Shown here: piece after piece, positions 51,165-58,811 of the stretch | Numbering within the stretch: position 1 is the first letter of the stretch | Layout of the letters: the number at the start of each line of letters is the position of its first letter | Assembly: GCF_001718195.1 (NCBI RefSeq) | Contig: NZ_MCNV01000010.1 | Span: 124,001 to 188,000, forward strand | DNA from: Paraburkholderia nodosa | Lineage (GTDB): Bacteria; Pseudomonadota; Gammaproteobacteria; Burkholderiales; Burkholderiaceae | Reading direction: 5' to 3' | Length of the DNA: 64,000 nt | Position numbers and translations under genes: made by a program | Notes under the pieces: model-generated | The model's input: the letters and a program-made list of their open reading frames with translations, nothing else | Database searches by the model: none | What the model was told of the DNA's origin: nothing

Positions 51165-51208
51165 CGTTGGATCATAAATATGATGTCTATCATATTTTTG
51201 ATCCAACG
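51165..51208. repeat. 44-bp inverted repeat with 20-bp arms and TetR-like site
   Basis: CGTTGGATCATAAATATGAT (51165-51184) pairs with ATCATATTTTTGATCCAACG (51189-51208) with one mismatch, separated by GTCT. The inner part ATATGATGTCTATCATAT matches the site at the tetR start. It ends where the SDR remnant begins, so it could be an operator, a transcript hairpin or a deletion scar. Confidence 0.7.
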
Positions 51209-51425
51209 ATCAGGCGCGCACGATCGGCGAGTGAAGGAGGTAGTCGAAAGCGCTGACGGTCCTGAGGTTGTGGCCGAAACCGTATTGCGGGCCGCTCTCG
51301 CGGCGCGCCCGAAACTCCGCTATGCGGCGGGCGGACTCGCCGGCCGTCTCCGATTGCTACGCAGATTTGCCCCTGTGGGCCTGGTGGACGCCGGCATTCG
51401 CAAGGACCTGCGGCTCACAGCGTAG
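51207..51425 (+). pseudogene. C-terminal remnant of an SDR oxidoreductase
   Basis: Only the last 70 or so codons of a short-chain dehydrogenase remain: VKEVVESADGPEVVAETVLRAALAARPKLRYAAGGLAGRLRLLRRFAP and VDAGIRKDLRLTA. This is a well-known C-terminal pattern of full-length (about 280-residue) SDRs, complete to the stop. The Rossmann half and active site are absent; upstream is the large hairpin and then tetR. Intact relatives commonly accompany TetR and quinone-oxidoreductase genes, so a deletion is likely. Confidence 0.7.
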
Positions 51426-51468
51426 ATGATTCACGCAACAAGAAACTGGCAAGGAACAACGAACCATG

Positions 51469-52470
51469 ATGAAGGCATTCGTCGTCGATCGATATGGACG
51501 CGAGAATGGCATACGAGCCGGCGAAAGGCCGGATCCGGAACTGCGTGAGGACGACGTACTCATCCAGATTCACGCCGCTGGCGTGAACCCGCTTGATTCG
51601 AAGATCAGGGACGGAGAGTTCAAGCTTATTTTGCCCTACCGCTTGCCGCTGATTCTGGGCAACGACCTCGCTGGGACCATTGTCCGCGTCGGATCACACG
51701 TGAGGCGATTGAAACCGGGCGATGAGGTGTATGCGCGACCGCCCAAAGACCGGATCGGCACTTTCGCGGAATTCATCGCGATCACGGAAGACGCCGTGGC
51801 GCTCAAGCCCAAAGCGCTGAGTATGGAAGAAGCGGCTTCTATCCCGTTGGTGGGCCTGACTGCGTGGCAGGCGCTGGTCGAACGAGCACAACTGAAGAAA
51901 GGGCAGAAGGTGCTCATACACGCTGGCTCGGGCGGTGTCGGCACCTTCGCCATTCAGCTGGCGAAGCATCTGGGCGCAACCGTCGCGACGACAGCGAGCG
52001 CCGCGAATGCGGGATTGATGAAGCAGCTCGGTGCGGACATCGTTATCGATTACAGGAAGGACGACTTTGCCGCTGTATTGAAAGACTATGACGTAGTGCT
52101 GGATACGCAGGGCGGAAAGACCCTCGAAAAATCATTGCAAGTGCTCAAGTCGGGTGGCAAGCTGATCGGAATCGCCGGTCCGCCCGATCCTGAATTTGCC
52201 AGGCAGATGGGTGCCGCCTGGTTCCTGAGAGCGGCGATGCACCTTCTAAGCTATCGCATCCGAAAGGCGGCAAGACGTCGGAATGTCGACTATTCATTCC
52301 TCTTTATGCGTGCCGACGGAGATCAGCTAACCCAGATAGCCGGGCTCTTCGACTCTGCTGCGATAAAGCCTGTGATCGATCGTATATTCCCGTTCGAGTC
52401 AACGCGAGAGGCTTTGGCTTATGTTGAAACCGGACGTGCTAAGGGTAAGGTCGTTATCAAGATTCGATAA
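51469..52470 (+). CDS. Zinc-independent MDR, NADP-dependent quinone oxidoreductase-like
   Basis: Medium-chain dehydrogenase/reductase of 333 residues. GroES-like N-terminal part (VLIQIHAAGVNPLDSKIRDGEFK, LPLILGNDLAGTIV) and NADP-binding GSGGVGTFAIQLAKHLGATV. The zinc ligands of alcohol dehydrogenases are absent, as in quinone oxidoreductase/AdhP-like members. It would reduce quinones or enones. Second of two adjacent ATG codons used. Probably under TetR control, with the SDR remnant between. Confidence 0.85.
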   Translation: MKAFVVDRYGRENGIRAGERPDPELREDDVLIQIHAAGVNPLDSKIRDGEFKLILPYRLPLILGNDLAGTIVRVGSHVRRLKPGDEVYARPPKDRIGTFAEFIAITEDAVALKPKALSMEEAASIPLVGLTAWQALVERAQLKKGQKVLIHAGSGGVGTFAIQLAKHLGATVATTASAANAGLMKQLGADIVIDYRKDDFAAVLKDYDVVLDTQGGKTLEKSLQVLKSGGKLIGIAGPPDPEFARQMGAAWFLRAAMHLLSYRIRKAARRRNVDYSFLFMRADGDQLTQIAGLFDSAAIKPVIDRIFPFESTREALAYVETGRAKGKVVIKIR

Positions 52471-52822
52471 AAGGAGGGATCTGTGTTGGCTTCCTGGCAG
52501 AGGCAACGGCCCTTGCTGGGGCGGTATTCACTTCGTGAACTTGAATACACCTTGTAACAGTCCGCAGCAGCACGGGTAGCCGATGCAATGAAGCGGGCTC
52601 ATCGGACCTTCCTCCTCTTTGTCGAAGACGGCGCCGCGCGTTGTGCATTTCAGCCTTTCCGGGGCATCGAATGGCCGCCCGTCCAGCGCGCAGCAAGGCG
52701 GATTCCCCTTACTCGTTTTTCCTTGCGCCGCCTGCTCTAAAGAATTTGCGCGCGCAACCGATAGCCCAGTAGTCGAGTGGAGGTTGCCCATCCCGTAGTC
52801 ATTACGCATACCAAGGTGGCCT
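52471..52822. other. Spacer with a possible Cys-rich small ORF
   Basis: This 352-base region lies between the MDR and AraC genes. Apart from a possible minus-strand small ORF at 52528-52602 I see no gene. No repeat or obvious operator was noticed. Confidence 0.5.
52528..52602 (-). CDS. Possible 24-residue Cys-rich peptide
   Basis: On the minus strand ATG 52602 starts MSPLHCIGYPCCCGLLQGVF and runs to a stop at 52528. GAGGAAGG sits four bases upstream as a strong ribosome site. Four cysteines, three consecutive. The frame is open for 69 further codons upstream with more cysteines (PPCCALDGR, LKCTTRG), so a longer protein from 52809 is possible. Unknown; could be chance. Confidence 0.25.
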   Translation of the reverse strand: MSPLHCIGYPCCCGLLQGVFKFTK

Positions 52823-53851
52823 ATGAGCCCAACGCCGAATTCCCTGCCTCATTCCACGTTCGATACCAGCGTGCTGCCTCGCGACCAGCAGTTTTCCGCG
52901 TGGCGCGAGGCAGTGAGCGTGATTTTCGACACGCAGACCGCAGAATCGCGCGACGCGGGATTCGGCACCAGCGTGAGCGGCTATCTGGTCGGCGACGTGG
53001 TGCTGGGCTCGATACGCACGGGCGCGCAGCGCTACGACCGCTCGAACGCGAAGATCGGCCGTGACGGTCACGATCAATATGTTCTGCAGTTCTATCTAGG
53101 TGGCCACTGCCGGGCGCGCGACGGCGGCCCGGAAGCGTGTACGCAGCCGGGCGACATGTTCATCGTGGACGCGGCCCAACCGCTCGCGACCGACACCACG
53201 CAGAGCGAATTCCTTAACCTGGCGGTGCCGCGGCGCTTGCTCGCCCCTTTGCTGACTGCTCCCGACCAGCAGAGCATGCGTGTGATTCGCGGCACCGATC
53301 CCACGGTCGCGCTGCTGCGCGAGCATCTGGGTGCGCTTTACCGACATGCCCCGCAGTTGACGCTCACCCACGCCCAGGCCGTCATGCCCGCCACGCTTCA
53401 ACTTGCGGCCAGCGCGCTCAACGCGAGCGTGAGCCCGGAACACTGGCCGGCTGTTCAGGAATGTGTGTTCGTATCGATCTGCCGCTATGTGGAGAAGCGC
53501 CTGACCGATCCGCAACTGAACGCGGAATTCGTAACGCGTGCATTCGACATGTCGCGCGCCACGCTTTACCGGCTATTCGAACAGGAGGGCGGTTTCGCGA
53601 CTTATGTGCGCGAGCGCCGCTTGCGGCGCTGCCGCGAGATGCTCGCCGACCCGGCGCGACGCGGCATGTCGATTGCCGACATTGCCGCCGCACACGGATT
53701 CACCGACGCCGCGAATTTCACGCGCGCGTTTCGCCGTTCGATTGGTCTCTCGCCGCGCGCGGTACGCATGCTGGCGCTCAATGGCGAGACCGAACTGGCG
53801 AAAGAGTCCGGGGCGGACGACTGGCGCTACTGGATGGCCTTGATGCGTTGA
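52823..53851 (+). CDS. AraC family transcriptional regulator
   Basis: Regulator of 342 residues. The N-terminal AraC-binding-like domain (about 20-190; DQYVLQFYLGGHCRARDGG, PGDMFIVDAAQPLATDT) is of the type found in AraC regulators of aromatic degradation. The C-terminal double HTH contains RAFDMSRATLYRLFEQEGGFATYVRERRLRRCREML and ADIAAAHGFTDAANFTRAFRRSIGLSPRAVR. Alone; no adjacent target. An aromatic ring gene lies 3.5 kb away. Confidence 0.9.
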   Translation: MSPTPNSLPHSTFDTSVLPRDQQFSAWREAVSVIFDTQTAESRDAGFGTSVSGYLVGDVVLGSIRTGAQRYDRSNAKIGRDGHDQYVLQFYLGGHCRARDGGPEACTQPGDMFIVDAAQPLATDTTQSEFLNLAVPRRLLAPLLTAPDQQSMRVIRGTDPTVALLREHLGALYRHAPQLTLTHAQAVMPATLQLAASALNASVSPEHWPAVQECVFVSICRYVEKRLTDPQLNAEFVTRAFDMSRATLYRLFEQEGGFATYVRERRLRRCREMLADPARRGMSIADIAAAHGFTDAANFTRAFRRSIGLSPRAVRMLALNGETELAKESGADDWRYWMALMR

Positions 53852-54011
53852 GCATGAAACACGTGGGTCGTGCAAGCCGCATGTGAGACAAAACAACAAG
53901 TATTTGAGACATAGCGACAGATTTGGCCCCAGGCACTGCCGATTCATTGCCGCGTCATGCGCCGCCTGCAAAGATGCAGGCGCCTGCCAGATACGGGCAA
54001 ACGGGGGAAAC

Positions 54012-54311
54012 ATGAAAAAGGCCCACAAAAAGCCGCGTCAAGGCGGCCTGTACTACTACGAAGCGGCATATTCGCTCGAACTCGCGCGTGGCGCGTCGCA
54101 TATTTCCAGCATGCTGTCGACGGCGACACAGGAAGGTGCCGTGCAGGAAGTGATGCGCGAATTCATTGCGACGCACGGCAGGACCGCGCTGGACGTGTTT
54201 AGCTGGCTGCTGGCCGAGCGGCTGGACAAGCGTGGCTGCGCTGCGGCTGCCATGAAGGCCCGGGACTTCGACGCGTCCCGCCGGATGCCCGCGTTGGCCT
54301 GCGCAAGCTGA
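54012..54311 (+). CDS. Hypothetical protein of 99 residues
   Basis: Begins MKKAHKKPRQGGLYYYEAAYSLELARGASHISSML after a GGGGGAAAC ribosome site, so the ATG at 54012 is preferred over one at 53883. Basic N terminus, then a likely helical segment (EGAVQEVMREFIATHGRTALDVFSWLLAERLDKRG). No signal peptide or TM. No family recognised. Its stop TGA lies in a hairpin shared with the convergent chemoreceptor. Confidence 0.55.
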   Translation: MKKAHKKPRQGGLYYYEAAYSLELARGASHISSMLSTATQEGAVQEVMREFIATHGRTALDVFSWLLAERLDKRGCAAAAMKARDFDASRRMPALACAS

Positions 54312-54326
54312 GCCGCAAACGGCTCA
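54309..54326. terminator. Hairpin TGAGCCG-CAAA-CGGCTCA shared by two convergent genes
   Basis: The 7-bp perfect stem contains the TGA stop of the plus-strand hypothetical gene at one end and the TGA stop of the minus-strand chemoreceptor at the other. A bidirectional terminator is likely, although U tracts are weak. Confidence 0.6.
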
Positions 54327-55871
54327 GTGCGCGAGCCTGAACGCCCCAACGGCGTCGCGCAGCGAGTCGGCCTGCTCGCTGAGCGCCATCGCGGCCGCGG
54401 CCGCTTCTTCCACGAGCGCCGCGTTCTGCTGTGAGACCTGGTCCATCTGCGAGACCGCGAGATTCACTTGCTCGATGCCGTCGCGCTGCTCTTCGGACGC
54501 GTTCGCGATCTCGTGCATGATGGTCGTCACGCGGCCAATGGACTCGCCGATCTCGTTCATCGTCTCGCCGGCCGAGCGCACATATTCCGAACCCGACGAC
54601 ACGTGCTCGACCGATTCGGCGATCAGCGTCTTGATCTCTTTGGCGGCCGCCGCCGAACGCTGTGCAAGCGAGCGCACCTCGCTCGCGACCACGGCGAAGC
54701 CGCGGCCCTGTTCGCCCGCGCGCGCGGCTTCCACCGCCGCGTTGAGCGCGAGGATATTGGTCTGGAAAGCAATGCCTTCGATGATGCCGGTGATATCGGC
54801 AATCTTCTGCGAGCTGCCGTCGATGCGCTCCATCGTCTGCACAGCGTTGCTCACGACTTGCGAGCCGCGATCGGCGACTTCCTGCGCGCTGTTGGCGAGC
54901 GTCTGCGCGGTGCGCGCGTTTTCGGCGTTCTGCTTGACCGTGGCGGTGAGCTGCTCCATGCTCGCGGCCGTTTCCTGCAGCGAGGCCGCCTGTTCTTCGG
55001 TGCGCTGCGAGAGGTCGTCGTTGCCGGCGGCGATCTGCCGCGTCGCCGTGGAAATGGACTCGGAGCTGTGGCTGACCTTGCGCACCGTGTGCGCGAGCGC
55101 GTCCTGCATGGCCTTGAGGCTCGCCACGAGGCGGCCCATTTCGTCGCTGGAACGCGTTTCGAGGTTGGCGGTCAGGTCGCCGTCCGCGATGCGCTGGAGC
55201 GCGCCCTGCACGTTCTCGAGCGGCGCGGCGATCGCACGGTGCAGTCCCGCGGCGCATACGCCCGCCACCGCGAGTCCGAGCACGATCAGCGCGATGCTGC
55301 CGGCCCGCAGCCATGAATAGCGGTCCTGCGCGCGGTCGAACGCCTGCTCGCCGTGCGCCTTCTGCCATGCCTCGAGCGCGGTCGAGGCCTTGGTGAGCGC
55401 GACCGAGAGCGGCGGAATCTGCTTCATCGCGATGTCATCCTGAGCCTGGCGGTCGCCTTGCTTGATCGCGGCCATGAGCGGCTGGATGCCTTGCTCCAGC
55501 ATGCCGGTGAGGGCGGCTTGAACGCCGTCGGCGAGTGCCTGCTCTTCGGGAGCGTGCGGCAGCGAGCGGTAGACCTCCCAGGCCTTGTTCGAGGTGTCGA
55601 CATAGTTCTGCGCCTTGTCGAGCAACGGCTGAATGTCGGGCGCGTCGGGGTGCAGGAGGATGCGGTCGAGCGTCGTGCGCGCGATCGTCAGATTCAGGTT
55701 GGCCTTGCCGATGTTGATGGCGGCGACCAACTGGTTCGAATAGGCATAGCCGAGCGCCGTATTGGTGCGCGACATGCCCGCAAGGCCGGAAACGCCGGCT
55801 GCCACGATCAGCAAGGCCAGCACTCCGACCGCGATGCGCAGACGGACAGAGATAGAGAGTCGTGCAAACAC
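54324..55871 (-). CDS. Methyl-accepting chemotaxis protein with 4-helix-bundle sensor
   Basis: Chemoreceptor of about 515 residues. TM1 at about 9-30, then a periplasmic four-helix bundle (YAYSNQLVAAINIGKANLNLTIARTTLDRIL), TM2 in LRAGSIALIVLGLAVAGVCAAGL, HAMP and the methyl-accepting domain with hairpin tip LNAAVEAARAGEQGRGFAVV. GTG 55871 with GGAG nine bases upstream is the preferred start; the frame extends to 56072. The C terminus GAFRLAH lacks the CheR pentapeptide. Ligand unknown. Confidence 0.9.
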   Translation of the reverse strand: MFARLSISVRLRIAVGVLALLIVAAGVSGLAGMSRTNTALGYAYSNQLVAAINIGKANLNLTIARTTLDRILLHPDAPDIQPLLDKAQNYVDTSNKAWEVYRSLPHAPEEQALADGVQAALTGMLEQGIQPLMAAIKQGDRQAQDDIAMKQIPPLSVALTKASTALEAWQKAHGEQAFDRAQDRYSWLRAGSIALIVLGLAVAGVCAAGLHRAIAAPLENVQGALQRIADGDLTANLETRSSDEMGRLVASLKAMQDALAHTVRKVSHSSESISTATRQIAAGNDDLSQRTEEQAASLQETAASMEQLTATVKQNAENARTAQTLANSAQEVADRGSQVVSNAVQTMERIDGSSQKIADITGIIEGIAFQTNILALNAAVEAARAGEQGRGFAVVASEVRSLAQRSAAAAKEIKTLIAESVEHVSSGSEYVRSAGETMNEIGESIGRVTTIMHEIANASEEQRDGIEQVNLAVSQMDQVSQQNAALVEEAAAAAMALSEQADSLRDAVGAFRLAH

Positions 55872-56078
55872 GAAGAGGGCTCCAGAACGCGAGGGGCTAC
55901 GTAGCAGAAAAACGATCGTGCTTTGCGCGTGAGACGGCAAAGCACTGAACATGTTTACGGCGCTGGGCGAGGGAACTGAAGGTCGGCGCGGGAGCCCGCT
56001 GGACCTCTTGCGCAATGGTGGTTTTCCCCAGTCAATCGGGGAAAATTGCAAGCCAGTGAGGCGCCTGGGCACGGCATT

Positions 56079-56348
56079 TTAGCTGCGCCCCGAATGCCTC
56101 AGGCGCTTGAGCACGAGCACGCAGAGCGCCGGCAAATGCACGACGCCCATGCCACACGCAATCACCGCCCACGGCGGCGCGATCGTGCCGGACATCATCG
56201 CGCCGACCACGCCGAAGCACAGGCCGGCCAGCAACAGCGTGGCGTGGGCGATGAGGCGCTTCGGGCCGCGCTCGGTGAAGCGCGGAATGTTCGCGTGGAC
56301 ATACACGACGATCAGCAGGGCGGCGGTGGCAACGGTGGGGAACAGCAT
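56079..56348 (-). CDS. Hypothetical membrane protein of 89 residues
   Basis: Predicted three TM helices (LFPTVATAALLIVVYVHANI, LIAHATLLLAGLCFGVVGAMM, AVIACGMGVVHLPALCVLV) with a basic C terminus. No family recognised. It is downstream of the dioxygenase gene on the same strand and upstream of the chemoreceptor. Reasonable codon use supports it as real. Confidence 0.6.
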   Translation of the reverse strand: MLFPTVATAALLIVVYVHANIPRFTERGPKRLIAHATLLLAGLCFGVVGAMMSGTIAPPWAVIACGMGVVHLPALCVLVLKRLRHSGRS

Positions 56349-56440
56349 ATTCGAATCCTCTCCAGCAGTGATGACGGTAAAGTCTTCGACTGTAGTAGAG
56401 GAATGCCGTTGCGTCGATGGCTAGAGGGTTGCGGAAGGGG

Positions 56441-56557
56441 TTAGCACCACACCACGCTGTCGTACGCCACGGTACGGCGATACACGTTTTTACCGCGCCA
56501 GCTGGAAAACTCCATATACGCGCATTCCAGCACCAGAATCCAGTTCGTGACCCGCAT
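56441..56557 (-). CDS. Possible 38-residue small protein
   Basis: ATG 56557 follows GGGGGCGGCG. The peptide MRVTNWILVLECAYMEFSSW and onward to AYDSVVWC is hydrophobic/aromatic with Cys12 and Cys38. Function unknown. The frame is open 38 codons further upstream. Support is only the ribosome site and composition. Confidence 0.3.
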   Translation of the reverse strand: MRVTNWILVLECAYMEFSSWRGKNVYRRTVAYDSVVWC

Positions 56558-56678
56558 CGCCGCCCCCAAAGGTGTTCCCGGTTGTTCGTTCGACTGCGAG
56601 ACCAGTCTATGACCCGGGAGCGGCGGACAATGCGGCGAGCAAGGCGCGATATCGCGTCCAGTTCGCCGCATTGCCGGA

Positions 56679-57530
56679 TCAGGCGGGCGCCGCGAGCGGC
56701 ATGAGCACGAAGTCGAACGTGGAGCGCCAGGGCGTGGCGCTGTCTGCCACCCGCTCGTACGGCGCGACGAGCGATGCTTTCACGCCGAACACAGCGTCCG
56801 ACTGCAGGTAGGGATCGTCGCCCACGAAGGTATGCGTGACGACCTTCTGGAAGCCCGGCGCGGTGATGAGGAAATGCATGTGCGCGGGACGGTACGGGTG
56901 GCGGCCGAGGTTTGCGAGCATCTTGCCCACCGGGCCGTCGTGCGGGATCGGGTACGAGACCGGCTTGATGCCGACGAAGCGATAGGCGCCGTCCGCGCCG
57001 GTCGTGAAGATGCCGCGGTTGTTCCACCTGGGCTGCACGCCGGGCTGCTGCACGTCGTAGTAGCCGTCGGCGTTGTCGGACCACACGTCGATGCGCGCGC
57101 CCTCCACCGGACGGCCTTCGAGATCGAGCACTCGGCCTTCGAACAGGCAGCGCTCGCCCTTGCCGTCGGCGGTGATGCACGCGCCCATCTCGTGCTCCGG
57201 CGCGCCGGCCACGTGGAACGGGCCGAACACGGTGTTTTCGGTGGCTGCGTCCGGGCGGCGGTTGTTGATGGCGTCCACGAGCATGGAAAACCCTAGTGTG
57301 TCCGAGAGCAGGATGAACTCCTGGCGCTCGGCGCTGCAGAGCTGGCCCGCCGTAGTGAGGAAGTCGATGGCGGTTTCCCATTCCGGCTGCGTGAGCTGCA
57401 CTTCTTTCGCGAATGCGTGCAGATGGCGCACGAGCGCGCTCATCACCTCGCGCAGACGCTCGTCGGCGTTTTCGCCGATACGCGCATTGACGGCCTCGGC
57501 GGAGGCGGCTTCGCTGAAGAACTGGGTCAT
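56679..57530 (-). CDS. Intradiol ring-cleavage dioxygenase, hydroxyquinol 1,2-dioxygenase-like
   Basis: Non-heme Fe(III) dioxygenase of 283 residues. The N-terminal helical linker (LREVMSALVRHLHAFAKEVQLTQPEWETAIDFLTTAGQ) and catalytic core are those of catechol/hydroxyquinol 1,2-dioxygenases. The Fe ligands are Tyr in DGYYDVQ, Tyr in HPYRPAHMH and two His in AHMHF. The TFGPFHVAGAPEHEMG stretch fits hydroxyquinol-type enzymes, which cleave 1,2,4-benzenetriol to maleylacetate. A probable ring-hydroxylating-oxygenase remnant lies upstream. No maleylacetate reductase gene is in the window. Confidence 0.85.
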   Translation of the reverse strand: MTQFFSEAASAEAVNARIGENADERLREVMSALVRHLHAFAKEVQLTQPEWETAIDFLTTAGQLCSAERQEFILLSDTLGFSMLVDAINNRRPDAATENTVFGPFHVAGAPEHEMGACITADGKGERCLFEGRVLDLEGRPVEGARIDVWSDNADGYYDVQQPGVQPRWNNRGIFTTGADGAYRFVGIKPVSYPIPHDGPVGKMLANLGRHPYRPAHMHFLITAPGFQKVVTHTFVGDDPYLQSDAVFGVKASLVAPYERVADSATPWRSTFDFVLMPLAAPA

Positions 57531-57669
57531 GGTTCGGGGTTACCTGTAGGGTTGCCAGGCGTTACCTGGTGTTGCCTCGTGTTCTCTGATCGCAGTGACA
57601 TCGACGTCGTGCTGTAACAGCGCGTATTGTGCGCCTGTCGCCATCGGGAACCAAAATCTGGCCCAATGA

Positions 57670-58053
57670 GCCGATTCGATCAGCCGTGCCCCCTTCATGA
57701 TGGGCCGCAGTTTCCTGTGCAATCCGCTGTTCGATGGACGCTTTCGCGCTCGCAATCTGCGCATTTTCGAGGAGGACCATGCCGTGCTGCGGCGCATCCG
57801 GCCGGTTCGCGTCCCGGCGACTTGGCAGAACGAGGTGTCGGTGAAGTCGGATGCCTTGCAGATCGCGTTCAGGCAGCGCGCGCGGGCGCTGGCGGAGGAC
57901 GGCTGGAGCGTGCCGGAGGCGTCGCAGGCGAGCCGCGTGGCCACGGTGATTGCCTGCCCGATGCGGCGCACGGTGAACACGTGGGCGCTGGAGGCGGCCG
58001 AGCCCCGCGAGGCACCGCCAATCGCCGCGAACACCGGGACCACGCCGCGCTGA
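57670..58053 (+). pseudogene. Probable remnant of an aromatic-ring-hydroxylating dioxygenase alpha subunit
   Basis: In one plus frame about 118 residues read MMGRSFLCNPLFDGRFRARN, then RIFEEDHAVLRRIRPVRVPATW and EVSVKSDALQIAFRQRARALAEDGW. The FEED and VKSDAxxIAFR phrases resemble the C-terminal region of Rieske oxygenase alpha subunits. The Rieske and iron-binding halves are missing; an in-frame stop (TGA 57667) precedes it. It is divergent from the intact intradiol dioxygenase. The homology is read by eye, so it could be a coincidental ORF. Confidence 0.45.
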
Positions 58054-58078
58054 ACGCCGGCGCGCTCGATGCGATGCG

Positions 58079-58112
58079 CGGCTCCGAACGCCAGCTTACC
58101 CGCTCGGAGCCG
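58079..58112. terminator. Inverted repeat past the PRC-barrel gene
   Basis: CGGCTCCGA and TCGGAGCCG pair over 9 bp with a 16-base loop, 19 bases beyond the minus-strand PRC gene stop. A candidate terminator without a U tract. Confidence 0.4.
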
Positions 58113-58130
58113 TGTGCTGGACGACTACGC

Positions 58131-58589
58131 TCAGTGACGCGGCGTCACCGGCTCGACCGCGGCCCAGTAAGGCTCGGCGCCGTAGTACGCGTGCAGCGTG
58201 CTGCCCCAGCTCGCGTCGGCCATGGAGGGCCAGCTGTCCCGGTCGAAGCCCGGCGCTTCCTTCACGCGCTCGGACGAGACGTTGAGCAGGAAGCACTTGC
58301 GGCTCGTGTCGAGCATGAGCGCGCTCCAGGGGATGGCGAGCAGCTTGTCGCCGATGCCGAGAAAGCCGCCGCTCGACATCACCACGTAGGCTACGCGGCC
58401 GCTCTGCACGTCGAGCATGATCTCCTTGATCTTGCCGACTTCCTGGCCGTCCGAGCTCAGCACGCGGTCGCTGTCGAGCGTGCTGGCGGCCATCACGTCG
58501 GGGCCCGGCCCCGCGGCGCTCACGCGGCCCTTGCCGACGATGCGCACGCCATTGCCGGTTGGCATGGGCGGAGGAATGAAGGTGGGCAT
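58131..58589 (-). CDS. PRC-barrel domain protein
   Basis: Protein of 152 residues. The PRC-barrel is in LSSDGQEVGKIKEIMLDVQSGRVAYVVMSSGGFLGIGDKLLAIPWSALML. The N terminus is Pro-rich and the C terminus ends YYGAEPYWAAVEPVTPRH. PRC-barrels occur in photosynthetic reaction-centre, RimM and stress-associated proteins; function here unknown. CTGGAGACCAGC before ATG 58589 supports the start. Confidence 0.82.
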   Translation of the reverse strand: MPTFIPPPMPTGNGVRIVGKGRVSAAGPGPDVMAASTLDSDRVLSSDGQEVGKIKEIMLDVQSGRVAYVVMSSGGFLGIGDKLLAIPWSALMLDTSRKCFLLNVSSERVKEAPGFDRDSWPSMADASWGSTLHAYYGAEPYWAAVEPVTPRH

Positions 58590-58811
58590 GCTGGTCTCCA
58601 GATATGAAGGGAACAATGTTGAGTCCGGCCAGACTCCCGACGATTCCCGTATCAGGCGGCAGGCGATGCCGCGGCGGTTCTGGCCGCCTGTCGCGAGATA
58701 CAGCAAGCGGCGTACCGCGGTCCCGCCCCTCGATTCGATGCGCCGGCGCGAGGCGCATCGGGGGCGTTCCTGCCTGTCTGGAGACCCACTGCGGGACGCG
58801 CCGTCGATGCC

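Noticed and set aside
57540..58043. Minus frame of 167 codons over the Rieske-like remnant
   Set aside because: Composition is Arg/Ser/Ala shadow-like; the plus frame has better family-like phrases.
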